The notes under the pieces are model-generated. The model was not told the DNA's origin. It searched no databases and worked only from the letters and a program-made list of their open reading frames with translations. 16,988 nt of DNA from the NCBI GenBank assembly GCA_012974315.1, contig JAAXQI010000130.1:1-16988 (forward strand). Direction: 5' to 3'. Shown in pieces: positions 1-5,992 of the stretch. This stretch comes from Desulfobacterales bacterium. GTDB lineage: Bacteria; Desulfobacterota; Desulfobulbia; Desulfobulbales; BM004. The number at the start of each line of letters is the position of its first letter. Position 1 is the stretch's first letter. A program made the position numbers and the translations under genes.

Positions 1-17
1 TTTAAAAGATTTTTTTT

Positions 18-34
18 CTGGCACGTGGTTTGCT
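18..34 (+). promoter_or_regulatory. sigma-54 (-24/-12) promoter of nrfHA
   Basis: The sequence CTGGCACG, four spacer bases, then TTGCT matches the sigma-54 consensus YTGGCACG-N4-TTGCW at every fixed position. The invariant GG (20-21) and GC (32-33) are 12 bases apart. Transcription would start near base 45, leaving a leader of about 53 bases before nrfH. The activator sites expected 80-150 bp upstream lie outside the window. An NtrC-family activator gene is encoded 4 kb downstream, which supports a functional link. The match is direct observation; its use in vivo is inferred. Confidence 0.85.
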
Positions 35-97
35 TTAATAGAAGGAAAAGAAATGTTTTAAGATGCCGAAAATATCTGGATACTGAAGAGGTAAAGC

Positions 98-628
98 ATG
101 GAAACTAAAAGCATGATGAAATATGTGGCGACTCTTTCTGTTCTGGCAGCAGTCGGGATGTTTGCCTATGTGGGGTATGCGTCCAAGATGTTCTCATATA
201 TGTCGGAAGACCCGAAGGTATGCATCAACTGCCATACCATGAATACAGAGTATGCAACCTGGCAGCACAGTTCGCACAGGGAGTGGACCACCTGTGTGGA
301 GTGCCATCTGCCGCAAGAGCCTTTTGTTTCCAAAATCCTGGCAAAATCAAGGGACGGGTTCAAGCATTCCTATGCCATGACTTTTCGTACTTATAAAGGC
401 AAGAACATCAGGATAAGCGAAAGTGCCAGAAAGAGGATACAGGACAATTGTATTTACTGTCACGATGAAATTGTCTCCCAGATGATCGAGAATAGCAAAT
501 TGTACATGACAGCAGCCAGTAGTGAGAAGTTCGACCGCAAATGCTGGAGTTGTCACAGGACAGTACCGCACGGCACCACCAGGAGCTTGACCACCACTCC
601 GGACAATTTAGGGATAAAGGAAATATGA
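98..628 (+). CDS. nrfH: NrfH, tetraheme quinol dehydrogenase subunit of cytochrome c nitrite reductase
   Basis: NrfH anchors NrfA to the outer face of the cytoplasmic membrane, oxidises menaquinol and passes electrons to NrfA. The 176-residue protein has one N-terminal membrane helix (about residues 8-27) that stays as an anchor. Four CxxCH heme motifs follow: CINCH, CVECH, CIYCH and CWSCH. The first is followed by TM (CINCHTM); in Desulfovibrio NrfH a methionine at this place is an axial ligand of heme 1. Size and layout fit the NapC/NirT/NrfH family. A GAAGAGG Shine-Dalgarno sequence precedes ATG 98; in-frame ATGs at 113 and 116 are less well placed. nrfA follows after 37 bp, so the two are surely co-transcribed, probably from the sigma-54 promoter at 18-34. 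Confidence 0.96.
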   Translation: METKSMMKYVATLSVLAAVGMFAYVGYASKMFSYMSEDPKVCINCHTMNTEYATWQHSSHREWTTCVECHLPQEPFVSKILAKSRDGFKHSYAMTFRTYKGKNIRISESARKRIQDNCIYCHDEIVSQMIENSKLYMTAASSEKFDRKCWSCHRTVPHGTTRSLTTTPDNLGIKEI

Positions 629-665
629 AGTTTACGACAAAATCTAAAAGAGGAGACTTCGAGTT

Positions 666-2216
666 ATGAAAAAGACAACAATAGTTACAATTGGTTCAGT
701 GTTGGTCATTGTGCCATTGTTTTTGTTGGCAATTTCAATCAATGGAAACAAGGCGGAACAGAAAACCATCACTGCCGCAGCCCACGCAGCCCAGACAAAA
801 GGCGATATAGTACCCCAAATTAAAAAGTTTGAATCACGAAGTTCTGAATGGGGCAAATATTATCAGCGTCAGTATGATTCATACAGGCAAACCAGGAAAA
901 GCGACAAGATTACCGATATGCTGATAGACTACCCGGCATTGGTCGTAATGTGGGCAGGATATGGTTTTGCCAAGGATTACAACGCGCCGCGCGGCCATTA
1001 TTACATAGTGGAAGACAATATCAACACCCTGAGGACCGGCGGTCCGGTGGATGCTGCAACCGGTCCCATGCCCACGGCATGCTGGACCTGCAAATCACCT
1101 GATGTGCCCAGGCTGATTGATAAGATCGGCGAGCTGGATTATTTCACCGGCAAATGGGCCAGGCATGGCAGCGAGATCGCAAACCCAGTTGGCTGCGCTG
1201 ATTGTCATGATAATGAGACCATGAGACTCACGATCACGCGCGATTTTCTCAAAAGGGGCCTGGATGCTGAGGGCAGCCTGAAAGCGAAAGATGCTACGCA
1301 TCAGGATTTGCGCTCCCTGGTCTGTGCCCAGTGTCATTCCGAGTACTACTTTAAAAAGACCAAGTGGACTGATAAGAATGGTAAGGAGCAGACCGCAGGT
1401 GTTGTAACATTTCCATGGGATAATGGATTCAGCGCTGAAGCCATGGAAAAATACTATGACGACAGAAGTTTCAAGGACTGGACCCATAAAGTCAGCAAGA
1501 CTCCGATGCTGAAAGCCCAGCATCCGGGTTATGAAATGTATAAAACAGGCGTCCATGGCTTGAATAACGTGGCCTGCGCCGATTGCCATATGCCGTACGT
1601 CCGCGAAGGCGGTGTGAAGTATTCATCCCATAATGTCGGCAGCCCGCTCGATCACATGGCAAATACCTGCCTGAACTGCCACTCTGAAGAAGAGAAAGCC
1701 TTCAAGGACAGGGTTGCAAGGAAACTTGAAAGAAAAACTGAACTCAACAAGACGGCAATGGATGTTATAGCCAAGGCGCATCTGGAAGCAGGAAAGGCCT
1801 GGGAACTTGGTGCCACAGAGGCTGAAATGAAAGACATTCTCCAGGATATCCGGCATGCGCAATGGAGATGGGACTACTCCATTGCCAGTCATGGTTCTTT
1901 TTTCCATGCACCTGAGGAAACCTTAAGGATTCTTGGTTCTTCTATTAATATAGGACAGGAAGCCCGGGTCAAGCTGCGGGCTGTATTGGCCAAGTATAAT
2001 GCCGGTGACTTTGCAGCTCCGGATTTTTCCACCAAGGAAAAGGCACAGGCAGTCGTAGGGTTGCCATACCAGAAACTGGTTGATGAGAAAATGGCTTTCT
2101 TGAACGGCCTGCGCAAGGAATGGATCGAACAGCAAAAGGCTAAAGGGCTGTATGATCCAAAGGCATGGGAAGATATGAAATTCAATACATCATATGCTCC
2201 TGCTGAGACTAAGTAA
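666..2216 (+). CDS. nrfA: NrfA, pentaheme ammonia-forming cytochrome c nitrite reductase
   Basis: NrfA catalyses the six-electron reduction of nitrite to ammonium in the periplasm. The 516-residue protein has a hydrophobic signal or anchor segment (residues 6-23), then the diagnostic active-site heme motif CWTCK (139-143) with lysine as proximal ligand. Four CxxCH motifs follow (177, 220, 304, 335). By alignment from memory with the E. coli and Wolinella enzymes, catalytic Arg123, Tyr227 and His286 are present. So are the calcium-site residues Glu226, Lys283 and Gln285, so this is the calcium-dependent type. The C-terminal helical region contains the well-conserved stretch around DIRHAQWRWD (394-403). 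AGGAGA at 651-656 sits 9 bases before the ATG. A terminator follows 20 bp after the stop. Identification is secure. Confidence 0.98.
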   Translation: MKKTTIVTIGSVLVIVPLFLLAISINGNKAEQKTITAAAHAAQTKGDIVPQIKKFESRSSEWGKYYQRQYDSYRQTRKSDKITDMLIDYPALVVMWAGYGFAKDYNAPRGHYYIVEDNINTLRTGGPVDAATGPMPTACWTCKSPDVPRLIDKIGELDYFTGKWARHGSEIANPVGCADCHDNETMRLTITRDFLKRGLDAEGSLKAKDATHQDLRSLVCAQCHSEYYFKKTKWTDKNGKEQTAGVVTFPWDNGFSAEAMEKYYDDRSFKDWTHKVSKTPMLKAQHPGYEMYKTGVHGLNNVACADCHMPYVREGGVKYSSHNVGSPLDHMANTCLNCHSEEEKAFKDRVARKLERKTELNKTAMDVIAKAHLEAGKAWELGATEAEMKDILQDIRHAQWRWDYSIASHGSFFHAPEETLRILGSSINIGQEARVKLRAVLAKYNAGDFAAPDFSTKEKAQAVVGLPYQKLVDEKMAFLNGLRKEWIEQQKAKGLYDPKAWEDMKFNTSYAPAETK

Positions 2217-2235
2217 TAGCTAGTATGGCCAAATC

Positions 2236-2272
2236 AAAAAACTCCCTGTGCGATTATGCAGGGAGTTTTTTT
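2236..2272 (+). terminator. Rho-independent terminator after nrfA
   Basis: A 13-bp perfect stem (2236-2248 with 2259-2271; core ACTCCCTG/CAGGGAGT) encloses a 10-base loop and ends in a run of seven T (2266-2272). It begins 20 bp after the nrfA stop and separates nrfHA from the two-component genes. Confidence 0.93.
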
Positions 2273-2358
2273 GGTTTGGCCGGCAGTATTCTTTATGGTG
2301 CATTTAAATTCAGCACCAACAACCGGACAGAAATTTTCACCGTTAAAATTAAAAGTAG

Positions 2359-2386
2359 CTTTATGTTACCACGAGGTAACATAAAG
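2359..2386. promoter_or_regulatory. perfect 12-bp inverted repeat, candidate operator
   Basis: CTTTATGTTACC (2359-2370) and its exact reverse complement GGTAACATAAAG (2375-2386) are separated by ACGA. The repeat ends one base before the predicted -35 element of the kinase promoter. No T-run follows on the + strand, so it is unlikely to be a terminator there. Its 28-bp size suits a dimeric helix-turn-helix regulator, perhaps of the CRP/FNR superfamily. The identity of the regulator is unknown. Confidence 0.7.
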
Positions 2387-2387
2387 G

Positions 2388-2416
2388 TTGTTTGCATCCA
2401 AGAGAAAGAATATAAT
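2388..2416 (+). promoter_or_regulatory. sigma-70-type promoter of the two-component operon
   Basis: A perfect -10 hexamer TATAAT (2411-2416) is preceded by a weak -35 TTGTTT (2388-2393) at the ideal 17-bp spacing. A start near 2423 would give a leader of about 39 bases before GTG 2462. The poor -35 directly next to the inverted repeat suggests an activator-dependent or otherwise regulated promoter. Confidence 0.6.
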
Positions 2417-2461
2417 TATTTGAACATCCTCTTTTATTAACCCGTTCCAGGTGGATTTCAC

Positions 2462-4048
2462 GTGAATCTGACAATCAAGTTCATTGTTGCCATCAGTGCT
2501 ATCATCCTCCTTTCGTACGGGTTCCTCTTGTTCCAGACTTCAAATCTGCAGAACGAGCTTGTCATGGAGCAGGCCCGACAGCAGGCAAGGATTCTCTACA
2601 AACAGATTCTCCTGACCAGGCAGTGGGTTTCAGACCACCAGGGGCTTTTTCTGGTAAAAACAGCAGGTGTGTCGGAGAATCCTTATCTGCATGAATCAAC
2701 CATAAGGGCGGATGATGGAACTGTTTTTGTCAAACGCAACCCTGCCATGGTTACCCGTGAACTTTCAGAATATGCTGCCAAATCAGGGTTCTGCTGGTTC
2801 CGGATCACCAGTCTCAAACCGGTAAACCCGGTAAATGCACCGGATGAATTCGAGCGGGATGCAATGGAGCGCTTCAAGGAAGGTCTCTCAGAGTACGAAG
2901 CAATCACCGACAGTCCGGACGGTCGGGTACACAGATATATTGCCCCGCTCATGGTCCAGGAATCATGCCTGGCCTGCCATGCCGAGCACGGCTATACCAT
3001 CGGTGATATCCGCGGAGCCCTGAGTATCAGTGTCCCCCTGGCTTGGGCCGATAAGGTCATACATAAGAATAAAAATACCATCATAAGTTATTCAGTGTTT
3101 TCCATTTTTGCAGTGGCTCTGGCACTGATCTTCCTGTTTAACAAGCTGGTTGCCGGACGTATCAACCGGTTGTCACGGGCCATGGGAAACTATCCTGACG
3201 AGGATTATTCAGTGTCCGATGACAAGCATTTGATGGGTGATGAGATAGGTAAGTTGATAATCAGGTTCGGTGATCTCTGTAAACGGCTTGATCAGGCCCA
3301 GGAAGACCTGGATAAAACCATGCAGCAGGCCTTCTATAGTGAAAAAATGGCCTCCCTCGGTCAGTTGACTGCCGGCATTGCGCATGAAATTAACAATCCT
3401 CTGGGGGGGCTTCTTAACTGCGTCAAAACCATGCATGAAGAGCCGGAGAATCTTGAACTGCACAAACGCTATATACCACTGCTGGAAACTGGTCTTCGCC
3501 GTATCGAACATATCATGCGCCAACTTCTGAATTTCGGGCGTGAGGCCCCTTTGACATTCAGCAAAGTTGACATTGATGGAATCATTCGCGAATGCTTTGA
3601 ACTGCTGGAGTACAGGCTCAAAAATATTACCCTGACAATGGATCTCAATTTGACTGAAAAGTATTGCATTGATGTCGAAGCCCTGCGCCAAATCATTGTC
3701 AACACGGTTCTTAATGCTATCCAGGCCATGCCCGGGGGCGGCAAACTTGCAGTATCAACTACAAAAACACAGAACCGGCTCATCATAAAGGTAAAGGATA
3801 CCGGCACAGGAATCGATCCAGCTATAAAGAACAAAATTTTTGATCCGTTTTTTACGACCAAGGAAGTCGGTGAAGGGACCGGACTGGGCCTGGCTGTGAC
3901 CTATTCCCTTGTGCAGCAGATGGGGGGGGATATTGAGGTGCAGTGTGAACTCGGAAAAGGTACGGCATTTACCATTTCACTGCCGGCAAACCAAATGTAT
4001 ACCAAACCGGCAACTGAAGAGATTTCCGTGAAAGAGAAGGGGCAATAA
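2462..4048 (+). CDS. membrane sensor histidine kinase with periplasmic c-heme (DUF3365/Tll0287-like) domain
   Basis: This is a 528-residue sensor kinase that should phosphorylate the response regulator encoded 4 bp downstream. A first membrane helix (about 6-25) leads to a periplasmic domain of about 175 residues that resembles the DUF3365/Tll0287-like family. That domain contains a c-type heme motif CLACH (169-173). A second helix (about 206-227) and a HAMP-like linker follow. The H-box has phospho-acceptor His308 in AHEINNP. The ATPase domain has Asn414/Asn418 (N-box), DTGTGI (446-451) and GTGLGL (472-477). The heme suggests sensing of redox state, NO or a nitrogen oxide, but the ligand is not shown by sequence. 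The GTG start is supported by AGGTGG at 2449-2454, 7 bases upstream; no better ATG exists in frame nearby. Confidence 0.93.
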   Translation: MNLTIKFIVAISAIILLSYGFLLFQTSNLQNELVMEQARQQARILYKQILLTRQWVSDHQGLFLVKTAGVSENPYLHESTIRADDGTVFVKRNPAMVTRELSEYAAKSGFCWFRITSLKPVNPVNAPDEFERDAMERFKEGLSEYEAITDSPDGRVHRYIAPLMVQESCLACHAEHGYTIGDIRGALSISVPLAWADKVIHKNKNTIISYSVFSIFAVALALIFLFNKLVAGRINRLSRAMGNYPDEDYSVSDDKHLMGDEIGKLIIRFGDLCKRLDQAQEDLDKTMQQAFYSEKMASLGQLTAGIAHEINNPLGGLLNCVKTMHEEPENLELHKRYIPLLETGLRRIEHIMRQLLNFGREAPLTFSKVDIDGIIRECFELLEYRLKNITLTMDLNLTEKYCIDVEALRQIIVNTVLNAIQAMPGGGKLAVSTTKTQNRLIIKVKDTGTGIDPAIKNKIFDPFFTTKEVGEGTGLGLAVTYSLVQQMGGDIEVQCELGKGTAFTISLPANQMYTKPATEEISVKEKGQ

Positions 4049-4052
4049 AGAA

Positions 4053-5399
4053 ATGGCGAGAATATTACTGGCCGAAGATGATGATATTATGCGGATCACG
4101 GTACAGGACCGGCTTGAGAAGCACAAATGGCATGTGGATGCTGTTCCAAACGGCAAGGAAGCTCTTGAACGGTTGAAGGGGGAAAATTATCACCTGGTGA
4201 TTTCCGATATCCGCATGCCTGGTCTGGACGGTACCCGCCTTTTAAAAGAAATAATCAGAATGTCGCCTGAAACCGATGTGATACTCATGACTGCTTATGG
4301 CAGTGTTGAAAATGCAGTTGATTGTTTAAAAAAAGGAGCAGCGGATTATATCCTTAAACCTTTTGACATGGATGATCTTATGATCCGGGTTAAAAGGCTT
4401 CTGGAAGTACAGGCCATAAAAGCAAAATGTGTTTTGCTCGAAGAGCGTTGCAGGGCAGCCCAAGTTCCAATCATTGGCAGCAGCCCCCCAATACATAGCC
4501 TGCTGAAAACAATTAACCAGGTCGCAGGTACTGATGCCACAGTTCTAATTACCGGTGAGTCAGGAACCGGAAAGGAATTGGTTGCTGCAGCTATACATTT
4601 TGAAAGCCCTCGGGCCAGGGGACCATATATCAGGATTAATTGTGCTGCCATCCCTGAAAGTCTGATGGAGTCAGAGTTGTTTGGTCATGAAAAAGGTTCC
4701 TTTACAGGGGCTGATGCCAGGAAAATAGGAAAGTTTGAGGCAGCAAAGGGAGGCACTATTCTGCTGGACGAGATAGGCGACATGCCATTGGGATTGCAGG
4801 CAAAATTACTCCGCGTTTTGCAGGAAAGGGAAATTGAGAGGGTTGGCGGGAACAAAACGATCAAAGTCAATGTACGCATTCTCTGTTCAACAGGTAAAAA
4901 GCTCACGGATGAGGTCAAAAAGGGAAATTTCCGGGAGGACCTTTTTTACAGGCTCCAGGTCATTCCCATCGAGGTGCCGCCCCTGAGGGAAAGGAAAGAG
5001 GATATCCCTGAGTTGAGTCGTTATTTTCTTGAAGAGTTCAGCAGGGAAAGGAGCGAACAATTTCAAATAACCGACCAGGCTATTCATGCACTAATGGATT
5101 ACGATTATCCCGGAAATGTCCGGGAACTAAAAAACATCATTGAACGAATTTCTGTCCTGGCCACTGAACCAGTGATAGAGCCCTGGCATCTGCCAGCCGA
5201 TTTTGCCGGCAACAGTGATGCGGGAAGAGATCTTCCCTCGCTGAATCTTTCTGCAGCCCTGGCTGTGACCGAGAAATCCTGCATTTTTGCGGCATTGCGG
5301 ACGACCGACGGAAAGCGGGCCAAGGCTGCTGAACTCCTGGGGATCAGCCGCAAGAACCTCTGGGAGAAGTTAAAACAGCACAAACTTTCTCCTGAGTAG
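4053..5399 (+). CDS. NtrC-family sigma-54-dependent response regulator
   Basis: This 448-residue transcriptional activator is the probable partner of the adjacent heme kinase. It has a receiver domain (1-118) with acidic pocket Asp9/Asp10, phospho-acceptor Asp52 and Lys102. The AAA+ domain (about 138-365) has Walker A GESGTGKE (168-175), the sigma-54 contact loop GSFTGA (215-220; serine in place of the usual alanine) and Walker B LLDEIG (237-242). A Fis-type helix-turn-helix lies at about 420-443 (KAAELLGISRKNLWEKL). The stop of the kinase gene is 4 bp upstream and AAGGGG precedes the ATG, so the two are co-translated. The sigma-54 promoter ahead of nrfH at 18-34 is the obvious target. Control of the downstream nap genes is possible, but no clear -24/-12 site was found there. 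Confidence 0.95.
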   Translation: MARILLAEDDDIMRITVQDRLEKHKWHVDAVPNGKEALERLKGENYHLVISDIRMPGLDGTRLLKEIIRMSPETDVILMTAYGSVENAVDCLKKGAADYILKPFDMDDLMIRVKRLLEVQAIKAKCVLLEERCRAAQVPIIGSSPPIHSLLKTINQVAGTDATVLITGESGTGKELVAAAIHFESPRARGPYIRINCAAIPESLMESELFGHEKGSFTGADARKIGKFEAAKGGTILLDEIGDMPLGLQAKLLRVLQEREIERVGGNKTIKVNVRILCSTGKKLTDEVKKGNFREDLFYRLQVIPIEVPPLRERKEDIPELSRYFLEEFSRERSEQFQITDQAIHALMDYDYPGNVRELKNIIERISVLATEPVIEPWHLPADFAGNSDAGRDLPSLNLSAALAVTEKSCIFAALRTTDGKRAKAAELLGISRKNLWEKLKQHKLSPE

Positions 5400-5473
5400 A
5401 TTTTGTGGAAAAGTATTTCATAAATAATGGTTTTTCTGCATGGAAAGATGCAATAAGAAAGATCTTTTTGCAA

Positions 5474-5487
5474 TTGATTTAAGTCAA
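5474..5487. promoter_or_regulatory. FNR/CRP-family binding site candidate
   Basis: TTGAT-TTAA-GTCAA matches the FNR consensus TTGAT-N4-ATCAA in nine of ten fixed bases. A -10-like TAAAAT lies at 5513-5518, placing the site centre about 44 bp before the expected start. That is close to, though not exactly, the usual class II position of -41.5. Such a site would make nap expression respond to anaerobiosis or nitrogen oxides through an FNR, Dnr or HcpR-type regulator. None of these regulators is encoded in the window. Confidence 0.5.
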
Positions 5488-5624
5488 GGTTCTTTCAGTA
5501 ACAGTTGTTAGATAAAATTGCTGTACCAGATAATATGGTTAACCAATTACCTTGACATTAGAGAAGGAACATAAGTACTTTTATATGTACTACTGTCACA
5601 ATATAAAGTTTATGTGAGAGGAAT

Positions 5625-5722
5625 AGGTTGTGGGTATCACGGTCACCCTGTTTTTGGGCTTGGGCTGAAAAAGTGATCTCCTGCCACCTTCCCGTTTTCT
5701 CCAACCTCTACCTGGAGATATT
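5625..5722 (+). promoter_or_regulatory. structured mRNA leader, riboswitch candidate upstream of napD
   Basis: Hand folding gives nested helices: AGGTTG (5625-5630) with CAACCT (5702-5707), TGG (5631-5633) with CCA (5684-5686), and ATCAC (5636-5640) with GTGAT (5673-5677). An inner CCC/GGG hairpin lies at 5646-5658. A competing hairpin TCTCCA (5698-5703) with TGGAGA (5713-5718) would hide the napD Shine-Dalgarno GGAG (5714-5717). It shares bases 5702-5703 with the outer helix, so the two structures exclude each other. The setting before a molybdoenzyme operon suggests the molybdenum-cofactor riboswitch family. I cannot confirm this without a covariance search. Confidence 0.35.
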
Positions 5723-5992
5723 ATGCCTGTACTTGCCTATATCGTCACCCCCCGATCCGGAGAAAAAAATAAGTTGCTTAAGGAACTGAACGCTATGCAG
5801 CATTGTGAAGCCCTGTCTGCCGACAATGCAGATATATTGATCCTGGTGACAGACACTCCTGACAAGGAAACAGAAAAACAACTTGAGAAACAACTCAACA
5901 AAATTGAATCGATGGAATCGCTCAGTATGACTTTTGGGTATAACGACGAACTACAATATAAGGGAGAAGGAGATGGCCATGAAGATCGATAG
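5723..5992 (+). CDS. napD: NapD-like chaperone of module 1 (divergent)
   Basis: NapD proteins bind the twin-arginine signal of NapA and hold it back until the molybdenum cofactor is inserted. This 89-residue protein has the right size, a short N-terminal beta segment (PVLAYIVTPR), the central ILILVTDTP strand region and a C-terminal SLSMTFGYNDE strand that match the NapD ferredoxin-like fold. It lacks the typical SSIVVHTRP opening and is rich in Lys/Glu, so it is divergent. GGAG at 5714-5717 lies 5 bases before the ATG. Its 3' end overlaps the start of napA, as in the second napDA pair. Position immediately before napA makes the call fairly safe; sequence alone would be weaker. It is presumably specific for the NapA signal encoded next to it. 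Confidence 0.8.
   Translation: MPVLAYIVTPRSGEKNKLLKELNAMQHCEALSADNADILILVTDTPDKETEKQLEKQLNKIESMESLSMTFGYNDELQYKGEGDGHEDR

Larger units (their letters stand above)
5400..5722. other. 323-bp regulatory intergenic region before the nap genes
   Basis: No credible protein gene was found here. The stretch is AT-rich in its first 230 bp. It holds an FNR-like site (5474-5487), a possible -35 TTGACA (5552-5557) with only a poor -10 (TACTTT, 5576-5581), a spaced dyad (5593-5620) and a structured leader (5625-5722). No convincing terminator for the two-component genes was seen, only short palindromes such as TGCAT/ATGCA at 5437-5452. No sigma-54 promoter was found on the + strand. Confidence 0.7.

Noticed and set aside
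1095..1589. 164-codon open frame on the minus strand within nrfA
   Set aside because: It is antisense to the heme-binding core of nrfA, whose coding frame is certain.
2225..2440. 71-codon open frame between nrfA and the kinase gene
   Set aside because: It runs through the intrinsic terminator and the perfect inverted repeat, lacks a ribosome-binding site and resembles no protein family I know.
5431..5470. possible terminator after the response regulator gene
   Set aside because: Only a 5-bp TGCAT/ATGCA stem and a separate AAAGATCTTT palindrome with a short T-run were found; neither makes a convincing GC-rich stem followed by T.
5552..5581. sigma-70 promoter with perfect -35 TTGACA
   Set aside because: The -10 at proper spacing (TACTTT) matches in only three positions, so it was not listed as a promoter and is mentioned only in the description of the region.
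5630..5668. 12-codon leader peptide (GTG start, AGAGG upstream) before napD
   Set aside because: The Shine-Dalgarno spacing is good, but the peptide has no run of regulatory codons, no attenuator terminator follows, and the same bases are better explained by the RNA helices. It remains a weak alternative.
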